Of a stretch of DNA of 64,000 nt, positions 21,601 to 33,838 are shown piece after piece; the stretch's first letter is position 1, and each line of letters starts with the position of its first letter. Source of the stretch: Trichobilharzia szidati (taxonomy: Eukaryota; Platyhelminthes; Trematoda; Strigeidida; Schistosomatidae). A program made the position numbers and the translations under genes. The stretch lies in assembly GCA_944472155.2 (NCBI GenBank), contig OX235272.1, positions 91,394,020 to 91,458,019 on the forward strand, given 5' to 3'. Below the pieces are notes generated by a model. That model searched no databases. It was not told the DNA's origin and saw only the letters and a program-made list of their open reading frames with translations.

Positions 21601-24600
21601 CAGGGATCTCTGGGAGCAAACCAACCAGGAACCGATTGTGAAACAAATAGGCAGGAAGAACTGGAGATGGATTGGCCATACTATGAGGAAACCACCAAGT
21701 GACATCACTAGACAAGCCATTGCTCGAGTGGAACCCGAAAGGGAAGCGGCAAGTTGGTCGTCAGTGCAAGGGTGACTTGGAAGAGGTCATGTGAAGAGGA
21801 GATGAAAACATGTGGGCAGACTTGGAGCCAGGTGAAGACTCTTGCAGAATACCGAACGCAATAGAGACGCACGGCTGAAGCCCTATGTTCCTCTAGGAAT
21901 TAAAGGAAACAATAATAATAAATTATTCTTATAATATATTTGAAGATACTAAAATTGATTAATTTCAATTATCTGTGATTCTTATCTGTTTGTTTTTCCT
22001 TGTACTCAGATCTCATGTAATGTAAAAAATCCTCACCATAATTCACAAACATTTTTCAGTAAAGGTGTTTGGGAAGAAATATCCAGAATTGTAATCGAAT
22101 ATCGTGATGGTCAAGGATCTAGTGAAACGCATGATAAACTGTCCACTAAATCCAATAATCAAGTCGTTAAAAAACGAGCAACGGCAGTTCTTATCAACTG
22201 GTCACGTCTGACAACATCTCAACTTGCATATATTCAACAGGCCTGGCTAATGCCTGTTTATGATCGGTCAGTTTGAGAGATATTAGGGTTATTCTGAGTG
22301 TGTAATGATTATCTTATTGACACACCTTGAATCATACAAGATATGTGATGTCATAGTTTATTATTGATTGATTTTCAAGTGTTGGTTTGCAATGATTTGA
22401 TTGGTTGCGGGTTCGATCACGAGGCGGCATCAGTTAGAGAACCATTAGAAAAGCAGACAATGTCGGGCAGCTGTGTTGTTCGTGGTTCGGGACTCTTCAT
22501 CGCAGTACACACCCACTGGGGTTCGAACCGAGGACATCCTGGTTACAAGGTGAGCTCGTAGACCATTCCGCCACTGTGACCCAGTTCAATGGCCTATGAA
22601 TTCCAACTTCTGCCAATTCACCAATCCAGCGGGATCTACCAAGTCAGGTAAGTCAACAATTACTCACCGATGACATTGGCTGTTAGTTACGCCATACATA
22701 TATCGCGAATCGGCAGAAGTTGGGATCTATGGGTCATTTAATCGGGTCCCAGTGGATGGATGGTCTACGAGCTTGCCTTGTAACTGATGATGAAGAGTCC
22801 CGGACTGAGGCGAAACAGATTCCCAGTACTCCCCGGTTATCCAATGGTTCTCTAACTGATGTAAGCTCGTAATCAAACCTCTTATTGATTGGGAAAGCCA
22901 TATGCCAACCATTCTTTTGAACCGTAATAAGTTGTGTTAAATGTAAAAACATATGCAGGCCATTTACTTGCATTTATCTACATGCTTAACCTTTCTAAAA
23001 CGTCATTTACTAATGCATAATGAAATGAAAAGGAATTTCTGCAAATACTTCCGTTAGGGGGAATAAAGTACACTGAACAGTGGAATTAAGTTAAGTAGGA
23101 TAGAACATAAGGCTTCACCAGCACAACTCCACTTGACCTTATTCTTCGCAGTCTGTTTTGACTGGCTCCACGATTCCCCATAAGCCTGGATTTCCTCCTC
23201 AGGTGATATTTCACGTGTCACCTTCGGATCAAGCCCAACTCGTCGTTTCTCACTATAAGGGAGTATACTTGCGTAAGTGATTTGTCTAGATGGCAACAGT
23301 GAAAGCAAAAGTTAAGTGTATTATTCCTCTGATGCAGTGTTGTTTTAAACCACTGGAATACTAGTGATTCTGCCCACACTAAAATGCCTGGCTTTTACTC
23401 TTTAAGGTGACTCAACTGACTCTCCTGAAGGATTTCGCAAAAATTTTATAAAAAAATATCCTTTTCGATAATTTCCTTTCCTTGCTCTACAATTGTATAT
23501 ATAGAATATTCTAGAGTAGTCACCATTAACAATATTGGTGTCAGATTTTGTGAACATGTACCAAAAAGCCTATTGTCTAAAGGGAACAAATGCTTTAAAC
23601 AGTGCCATCGCCAGGCATCTCCTTGACACGAGTCATGAGGTGGACGTCGCAAGATCGTTGAAAATTATCAATAGGCAAAAGAGTTCCAGTCTCCTTAAGT
23701 TTGCCGGAACAGTCTCTATCAAGCGCCTGAAAGAAGTGGTTATCAGTCTTTCCTTGCCCTGGTGACTGGATGTTTTCACTCTCTCTTTCATCTGATTACG
23801 TGATGGCGAGAGTTTCCATTGTGTATGAGCATTATTGTTCGGGATAAAATGTTTATTATTATTATTATTATTATTATTAGCATTGTATTCATATGTTGAT
23901 TGATTGATTTTTGTTTAAAAATGAACTCTGTGCAAGTATGTTAAAATTGTTTCTGTAGATATACTTAATAATGACTTTGGCCTGTAAGCAGCTGATGAGA
24001 AGCCAACGAAATAAGCAGTGATGATACCATCCTATTCTGCAAAAACTGTTGTTCTTGTTTTATTCAAAATATATAATATCGATTTGTTAAATAAGATCAA
24101 TGGAATTACAGTTCACGAAAGATGCATTAGCTGTAATAAGCAGAAAAATATAACAGCGAATAGAATATCAAATAAAATTAAGGAAATCTCCCCAACAAAT
24201 TGAGGATCATTAAAACCTTGATAGCCAAGGTGAGGACAGTGTCTGAAGTAACTTCTTTTGCATACATAAGTTAGGTTTCTTAATGTACTTACTTTACTTT
24301 ACTTCGGCTATCTCCTACGGGAGGATGAGCCGGCTTCATGAACATCTCGAATCATCGCTGCCCAGGCGCGGCGATCTGATGCAAGGTTTTGCGACAGGGT
24401 TATCCAATTCTTGTTCCACAGACGGAGTCCGTAGACGGTTTGTAGCCCCAGGCACTCCATATCAGCCTTGACTGTACCAAGCCATGTTTTCAGCTGTCCA
24501 CCCCTGCGACATCGCCAAGATGGTAATGGCGAGGGATTTAGAACTGATTTGACCAGATCGTCATCTGGTCGGCGCAGAACATGGCCAAACCACCGAAGGC

Positions 24601-27600
24601 GACGTTGTTCGTTTGTAAGAGAGTTCATGAAGTTTCATGGGAATTTGGTACGAGTGATGTCCCCAGAATCGCTCGGCCTTTTGTTTGAGAGTGCAGCTCT
24701 AGCCTTTACACAACCAAGTGTGACCTACAAGGCAGTAGGAGTGGAGTAGGGAGTCCACTATCCATTGGCAGCCGGTGACCGGAGTTCGGTTCATACGCCT
24801 TTTTGAATGGGGCCAGACATCCAGGACATCCAACAAGCCCTTTGTCCATACGTCTGCCGGTGAGCTCCAGTGAGCTTCATACGCCAGTCGTTGGAGGTTT
24901 GGAATCAGGGTTTAGCCATCTCCCCTAGACTGTCATCCAATGGACAGTCAACCCGGTGAAGAGCGCCGGGCATCCGCTTTCGCCCTCTCACTTTGGTGAA
25001 AAACACCTCCGCCACGTGAAGGCAGTGAGTAGGACTTCCTCAGGAGAGGCTATGTAAGACGCCCGGTCATATGGGAGCATTTCAAGAGGTGTGTGGAGGG
25101 GTGGCCAACCCGCAGCGCAAGGCACCCACCCCCGACCATCCTGAGGCTTTGGAGGCGTTTCTTAATGTAGATCCCAACAACCAGTCTCAGTAATATGTAG
25201 TAGGCAAACTATTAAGGCATAAGTTAAGATTAGTTAGTATGCGATGGATGACTTTGAAAGCCGCCTCGTTGACATCAACCTTGTGTTCTGTATCCATGAA
25301 ATGCAATAGAATCGCGCTACGAATTGTATTTTGTTTGTACTTTATTTAAGCACGCAGGATGATGTTTGGAAATCTGACGATAAACTTTTGTAAATAAACT
25401 CAAAGCTCCGTGTTCACCGGCTATTCTTTTAGTAGGCTGATGATGCTAACCATATCAAACAAACAAACCAATGAACTTTGAACTGTGCACCATTTCAAGT
25501 TGACACATTTCAAACCGATATACACAGCAAGAAAGCCGAAGTGTAATGATACTACAGTGGGAAAACACACAGACAAGGAAGAGTAGTTTTTTTTACAGAA
25601 TCGAGTAAAGGTGTTCTGAATCACGAAGATGACTAAGAGCTCATAAATTTGTGCCGTTCGAAACGGTGTTTAACCATATCGCCAAGAGTGTCCACTCCTT
25701 GATGTTTAACATCTTGAGGATCGTAGCCCATACCAGCAACCAGATAACTTCATGGGTGATCTGAATACCGTTAACTTTTATCCAGCTAACACTGCATATA
25801 TTTTGAATCTTTCTGAGTAGTGCACATCTACTTCCTATACAATTTAAGGTGATTACTAGTCATTGTCATGTTTTGCTTTACATTGTTAATTCTTTCAGCT
25901 ACACGCTTGTTGTGCAACTATTCACCCTTCGATCACGAACTCCAGAGGCCAAAGTTCAAGCGAAATTAGCTGAAATTAGCTTACTTCGATCTCGTATTCC
26001 AGCATTCTTTCAAACGTCTGGTATGATTGAAAGTTTAGTTAACAGATCGGATTTCGCTTGCAAAGAACAATTAATGCAAATAATTAATGTGAGTGTTATT
26101 CGCTTTTCTTGTTCTTGTTTATAAGATTACCGTAGGAAGGAAGAAGTGACAGATGGAGAACCAGACTTCTGGTTGATGTCACGTAGTATCTCCCCGTCCC
26201 GATGTAAGCCTGGGTGTCAATTGTTGGATTTAAAATGTTCCAGTGCTCATAGTCTTGTTCTGCGCCTATGAAATATGGCCTCTCCGATCTGAGAATGTGC
26301 GGTGACTCTGCGTATTCGATCATCGCTTCCTCCGTAGAATTCCTTGCATCAGCGTTTTAACAAGATGGAGGTCATCTTTCATTGAGTGTTGTCATCTTGT
26401 GAAACACCAGTTATGCTGGCTTGGAAATGTGTCACTTAAGTCATCCCAGAGGCTCCCATACTGCTGGCTGTTCGCTAGCCTTAGAACTGGATGGAAAAAG
26501 TGAAGAGATGATCAGCCTACAACGTGGCGTAGTAGGATGAAGGATATCTGTGTAAGGCTTGCATCCACTGGCAAATCACTACTCCCTGGTTGGGGTCCGA
26601 GAGATAGTTCGAATCAGCGGCTTGAGACGTTATCAGACATGACCAAGGATCACAATCAATGGCGCGAATATGTTGCAATTTCCTTCTATCTCCCCTTTCT
26701 GAAATTAACGTGAAGTGGTGAATGATCTTGACGAGTGTACTTACTTACTTTCTGGATCACCTTCATTCTTCCCATCCCTATTTCTTTGTAGATTGTTTTA
26801 TTGTTTTTGTGCGGCGCATCTCTTAGCGCTCACGATTTACTTTTGATCATATATATATATATTGTCGATCAATCCTTTATTAAAGTCCTTAGCATAGTGT
26901 CAGACGATTCGCGCCAAAGAACTTACTGTAAAGATTGAGGTGATATTGGCAACAGTTATAGCATGATTGCTTTTAGAATGTGGCAATGTTATTCAAAATT
27001 TGATCCCGCGTAGAATAATAATAACAGCTTCATTCTGGACAAAATTTGCACCCAATGTACAAAATTATCAGCATATTTTACTGCATAATAATTTACTCTT
27101 CATTTAGGATCTTCAAGTATAATAATAAACGATAGTATATCACGTGATGCTCCGGGGTTCGATCCCCGGCCGACGCACTCCTTTACCTCACTGAGCCAGA
27201 AATAATGCTGGTGAAGAGGAAAGGTTGGGCATGAGGCTAGCAACCCCATCCTGTAAAATAAACACTGCTACAGAAACTTCAAGCCACTAGCTTGAAGCCC
27301 TATGTTCCACTGGGGAACGTGAAGGAAAAAAAATATCACGTGATGCAGTGTTGTGTGATCTAAAGTTAAAAAAACGAATACCTTATGATACTTATCCTTC
27401 ATCTTCTTCGGAAAACTCGCAGCGGTAGGTTGAAAATCAATTAAAAATGTGCGTCGGTACGCTTTACGACCATGGTGTGGCGTGTGCTACTGATAAGATT
27501 TATCAGTAGTATAGAAAGAGACGTTCATCGTCATAAAAAATCTAATAGCAGGGAGATACATTTGATCTCAGAGAAGGCGAATGATACGGTGTTGTGAAGA

Positions 27601-30600
27601 CACATAGGAGACGTCACAATAAACAATGAAACACAATATGAAGGAATTGGATTTTGATATAAAAGCATAGCAACAAAAGTGATAAGTTGTCACAAATAAT
27701 TGCTAAAAAAGAGTTATGTAATAACGTGAATAGGTTGATGAAAGAGTTGTACTCAGGTTGTACATGGAAATAAAATAGTATACGGAATAACCCAAAGGTT
27801 TTAAGTAGTTAGAAACATAAGCAACCAAACAAAAGTTAAGTCAAATCAACGGAATTGTTACCTCACTTTCTTGATTACCGAATGTGGTACAAAACAGATC
27901 ACATATTGTGGTGATCCGAATAATTTTGATTTCTCTAAAGGAAAACGGACTAAAATTCATCTCCTTGAACTGTGTTAATTGCAAATTTGTAATATCACCT
28001 TAACATGTTGTTGGACTGGTACAAGTTGTCACTCTCTCTTGATTTGACTATTATAGGAAAAAGAAACTCATCTATTAAATCAGTTGGAAAAAATATCAAA
28101 GCAACGTGTCAACCATAAGCGTAGTCATCGAAGGGGAATGGAGAAACATCACTTACCGTTGGTTGCAGTTGTTGGTTACACCAATGCTGGTACGAGGGTT
28201 AATTTTTTTCAGGCTTTCGCTTTCTACTTTTTATGTATATATATGAATATTACTTTAGGCTGTATGGTCCTAAGATAATAGTATATAAGTGCTTTACTTG
28301 CCTTCAATCTCCCAGGTTAAGTGGTACGATATGATGAACAATATTCAGGACACACGTAGAGTGTGAGGCTACATCAAATTGAGATGGCAAGGACACGTGT
28401 TGCACATTGCGAGCTTATCGCCTTCCTCGATGAACAGTGTTAGCTAACATAGGGTTGGGTTGGAAAAGAGTTAAGTGTGGTCAAACTAGAACCTCTCATC
28501 AATTCATGAAGTCTTGGTCTGAGCCATGTAGGGAGGTGTAGACTTCCTGATGCTAAGATCCAGTAGCTGAAGACTTTTAGTGATATAGCTCAAAATCCTT
28601 GTCAGTGTCGCAGATGCATCCACTCTTTATGTTCTCCCATGTGCATTATATCGTCATGTTTCTCCTCCCGCACATTTCTGCTCATTAAATGTCTTTTGGA
28701 TTTCTTTTCTCTCTTTTCTGCCCTCTATGTGCTACATGTAGTCTGGCAACTTGAACTGGTGTACTTATGTGCTGGGTTCCGTGTTGAAACTCAGTCAGCT
28801 GGTAGACTTAAGCTATAGGCGCGAAACCGTTTCCGTCTCATTACTAAAATTTAAACGTATAGGAAACACGATTGGTGCGGTTTGCGATTTAATGAGTCAA
28901 TCGCTTATATCATTATTGAGGCACAGTATATCTAATATTATTTAAACATTGTCATGAGTTAACATGAGTTGTTTCAGGCAAATTTATACGTGACTGCTTC
29001 CATGTTTCTGTCTGTCTGGTTTCAACATAGAACTTTGCACCAATGTGCAGCAGTTCGAGTCACCACACTTCACTCAGCACACCAAGCCAGAGAAGAAAGT
29101 AAAAAAGAAACGCAAAATAGAGATAGAAGGAAAAAAGAATAGTAATATCGAAGAACAATATAGTTTCATTGGCTATTGTAAGTCACAAGGAGTGGATGCA
29201 TCTGCGCCAACCATTGAGAACAATGGCTTTAAGCCATATCACCGATTGTCCTCAGCCATTGGTGTTTACCGTCCCGAGGACCACAACCAGGAAGTTTAAA
29301 CCTTACTACGTGACTGGCTTAAACTAACTGTCGTGGATTTCATTGACTGATGAGGCCATGTTTTGGTTTTACCACCACTAGCTCTTTTCCAACCTGACCC
29401 TATGTCAGCTAACATTGCCCATCTAGGAAGGCTATGACTAGGCGTGCATGTGTAACACATGTCCTAACCATCTCAATCGATGTAACTTCACAGCCTCGTC
29501 TATTGATTTTTCCTCTTTACATAGCACTCGACCGAAGCCTAACCTCAATATTGCTCACCCTATTGTATCACTTCACACACACACGAGAGATAGAACGCAA
29601 GCACCTATGATCAAAGACAGCTAATCGGCCTTTTTATGTCTTCCACTCTCAATGGTCAGGTCTCACAGCCATAAAGGAGGACGGACCGGACAGCTGAGCA
29701 GTACACATGCCCTTTGGTGGACAGCCAGCAGGATATCAAGTCTACTCCATAGATGGCGTACTTCCATGTTTCATAAACCTTAACTTTATAATCTTACGAA
29801 ATCGCTTCAACGATTGCATATGTATATCTTAGAACTTCTGTTTTTGACTTACCATTGTCTGTCTGCAGGGAAAACTAGTCTAATACGCTATTTAAGCAAA
29901 TCAGACAAACTCACCTCACGTCCAGAAGTTTTTGCCACTTTGGATATTACTCATCACAGAACACGATTGCCTGTACCTACAACATCTGACGACAGTATGA
30001 GCACTGACCATTGTACTACCGGTGGTATTGGATTACCTGGTATACAGATGTTGCTATTGGATACAATAGGATTTATGTCCGATCTTCCGACTAGCTTGTT
30101 GGCGGCATTTCGAGCTACACTAAACGAATGTTCAGAAGCGGTAAGTTTGTTGTGTTTTCTAAATTGTTGGTTATTTTGTTTACTATATGACACTGATTTT
30201 CAACGCATAAGTTTTCTTCATTTTATGGTTGTTATTGTTGTTTGAAACCAACTAATTAACAACAAGCACCAGTCACTATCAACCGGATAAATTTTAGAGA
30301 GGTCATATCCTTCAACTACAGGTGGTAGTACGGATAAGGATGTTAAGAGCCAGTCAGGATCGGAAAGACAAGACAGACCTTTATCACTCTGAAATCAGTT
30401 TGGAAATCTTCTGCACTCAGCAGAAAGAACAAGATTTGGATTTTCAACACTAATATCAAGTCGATCAGTTCTTCTGTATTGGTTCGGAAACTTGGTGCGT
30501 GAATCAATAAAAGCATTTCTAAAAGCCAGCTGCTTTCTCTGGCTTCATAGTGAAGATTGGATGGCTGGCTAGAAAGAACTAGCAATAAAGTAACTTTGGG

Positions 30601-33600
30601 AACGAACCAATCGAGAACTTATTGTTCGAAAAATATCCCTGAGAAAGTAGAGTTGGGTCGGACACATGCTGAGAAAACCATCGGGTAACATCTCACACCA
30701 GGCAGCCCCTTGAGTGGAACTCGAGTGGAAGTGATGATTTGGACATCTTAGAGTTACTTGGAGGAGATCGTGTGAGGAGAATATAAAGGCTTATGAGCAA
30801 TCCTGTGGCCAGTTGAAGAGGACTGCAGAAAACAGGGTGAAATAAAGACGCGCTGTTAAAGCCCTATGTTCCACTAGGAATCCAAAGGAATAATAACAAT
30901 ATTGTTATTTGGACATATTTACCTGAAATGGATTTTTTATCTACTAGACTGTGAGCTATACTTGCTGTATACGAGGGCTTACAATATGCTACCCAGTTGC
31001 CCAGGTTGAAGTAGGTAAACCAGGACTCGAACCCGATACCTACCGTCTATAAGTGAAGTGCTTAACCCAATAAGCCACAACTCCATTAATTGTGTGGGGT
31101 TAGCCTTTGTTAAGAAGATATTTACGCTAACAGTTTTAAACTTGTTATTTGAGAGTTTTTACTTTCAAGTGATGGAGAATATCTTTTACTTAGGTTGCGG
31201 ATGTTGTATTATTACTGTTTCCGTGGGTTCCGAGTAGTACGACAGCACATCTCCACTTCGTGGCGTTTCCTGCAGTTGTTTATAGCTCTCATCTCCGCCT
31301 CACATGATCTCCTCCATGTCATCCTAGAACGCTTAACTCGTCGTTTCGCACTCGGGCTCCACTCGAGCGATGGCCTGGTGTGTGATGTCACCCGACGGTC
31401 TCCTCAGCGTGTGTCCGATCCATCTCCTTTTGCGTATATTTTGGGTGATAGGTTCTTGGCGATCCGATCTTCAGCATGGAGCGAGGGGAGCTGTTGATAA
31501 AAGTCTGCAGTGTGGCCTGTTCGAAGTGTTTTTGGTGATGAGCACACCAAGTTACTGAACCAATATAGAAGCACTGACTGTCTTGAATCCAGTGTTCGAA
31601 ATCTGAATCTTGTTATTTATACTAAGGCGGAGTGTAGAAGATTTCCACACTGACTTCAAACTAATGGTCTGTCTCGCCTTCTTGATCCTGGCTGGCTTTG
31701 ACATCTTCACATCCGTGTCACCTGTTATAGTAGGGATGATTCTCCAGGTAATATTGTCTATAGCCGGGGATCGAACCCTGGCTGATAATAAGACTAGTAA
31801 AGAGAGAAGGTTGGGCATGAGGCTAGCGACCTCACCTCGTAAAAATAAAACACCACTGCTACCGAAACTTCAAGCCCTATGTCCCACTGGGAACGTTAAG
31901 GAATAAAATAAACAGATATTTTATGTTGACACATGTGTGATACATGTAACAGTAGCCCATAAATTCTCTCTTAATTAAACTGTGATTATATTATGGTGAG
32001 AGCTGTCTGCACGCCTAAATTGTAGACAACAATTGACGTCAATGTTTACGTCCCGAATCGGAGTCATGAGAAAAAACAGTGACAAACCCTAACCTTGGGG
32101 AACTCACCAACCAATCACAGCAGACTTAGCGTATGCAAATACGATTCGCAGATATATAGATAACTTTGTAAGCAACGGTCGCAAGCAGTCCAGAATAACC
32201 TTCAGTAAGAAAATAATCAATCAGAAGACGCTGCTTCTCTGCTAATAATAACGAGTAATAATGTACATAAAAATATTTATAAATATCTCTTGATTTACTC
32301 AATAAATGATCTGTTGCCTGGCCCTTGTCTTCTGTCTTTACAATATTACTATATTACTTTCTTTATTAGGAATATCTCACGGGTTGGATAAAAACTGGTC
32401 GGATAATATAATCTCTACTGTTAAAGCACTAGGTATATAAAAATACTCTCTCCATCAGGCCTGATTTTTGGCTTTTCCGTGTTTTAACTAGAACAAATGA
32501 TATACTCTTTCTTATTGGACGGGAGTGATGGGTAGCGTTCAGGATTTGTAACAGATATGTAGTTAACTTAAGGTATAACTTACCGGTCAATATCTACCTG
32601 ACAACACAGGTGTAGTACACTTACAGTGCTTTGGATAAACTTATCTTTATATGATTGGAAAATATTAGATGTGCTATGATAGGAATGTAGTCAAGTTAAT
32701 TACACAAATACATTTGTTGAAACCAGTGTACGGTTATATTGTCTAGTGATCCAAATCACCACACATCACATCTGTTGTACTATATAGCATTCCATTTACA
32801 CTTATAGCACTCTACTTGAATAGAGATCGATTCTTTAACGGGAGTAATTCATTGGGGAGAAGTTTAGGCAAAAAGTTGTGATTTTCAATTTGGAAATTTA
32901 ACTGACCTTTATTAGTTACTTCCTATTGTAGCATTAAAAAAAAAGTCCATTAATCTGATTCAGACTTAAAAGTAATTGTGTCATTATCATTAAGTCCAAT
33001 AGCGCTGAAAGTTTGCCTGTCCGAAAAGGATACGTAACTCAATTCTTATTTGTTATATCTAGCAGGCTGGAAAGGAGCTTCCTTTATTTTTAGTTTGTTT
33101 TGATGTGAGACATCAAAGAAGGAAGTTAGTGGAAGTCTTTATTACACTGAGTCAACGTGTTGTTGACGGGGTACACTGTTAATAAAAGAACTTCCTACTT
33201 ATAGATAATACTTTATATTAGAATATATGAATACTTTTATCGAGTTTATTGCGACGCCTTGTCCAATGAAATCACTGAGTGAATAATCAAGAAAATACTA
33301 TCCTCGTGTTATAATACACTTTCAAATTGACTTTTTGATAAATTAATATAGACATTAGATATTACTACAAAATATTTCTTTATTGATCAGCTGCGTATAT
33401 GAAAATCAATCAAAAATTGTAGATTACAGAAAGAAATCATCCTATGACCGATATCATTAATTGTTCTTATATATCAAGTGTTGGTTTGTATGGATTTGAC
33501 CAGTTGCAGGTTTGATCACAAGCTGACAGCAGTTAGGGAACAACTGGAAGACCAAAGGGTACTGGACAGCGGTTTCTTCGCCGTTTTGGACTCTTCACAG

Positions 33601-33807
33601 TTCGTACCCACCGGGGCTCAAACCCGAAGCCTTGCGGTTATAAAGTGAGCTCGTAGACCGTTCAGCGACTGTGACTTATGGATTACAGTTCCTGTGACTG
33701 GCTCTATGTAGAAAATTGTCTGGAGTTCGAGTGAGAAGTCGTGACCAGTGGGGTTCATCTGGCCAAATATGCAAACACTTACTTGCCTACGACATTGGCT
33801 GACGGTG

Positions 33808-33838
<31 letters not shown>

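Larger units (their letters stand above)
23525..24200 (+). mobile_element. Penelope-like element, 3' fragment with terminal repeat
   Basis: The frame to 23765 encodes CLKGTNALNSAIARHLLDTS, HEVDVARSLKIINRQKSS and VVISLSLPW. It is the end of the GIY-YIG domain protein seen complete at 62.8-63.6 kb. The untranslated 3' part carries a (TTA)n run, TGATTGATTTTTGTTTAAAA and TTAATAATGACTTTGGCCTG, all shared with 62.4-62.8 kb. 5'-truncated at about 23.53 kb. Confidence 0.88.

Noticed and set aside
26110..26850. Apparent inverted junction (twin-priming structure) in an RTE copy near 26.35 kb
   Set aside because: On comparison with the 18.7-19.9 kb element both halves turned out to be in the same orientation and colinear; the impression came from a shadow frame on the minus strand.
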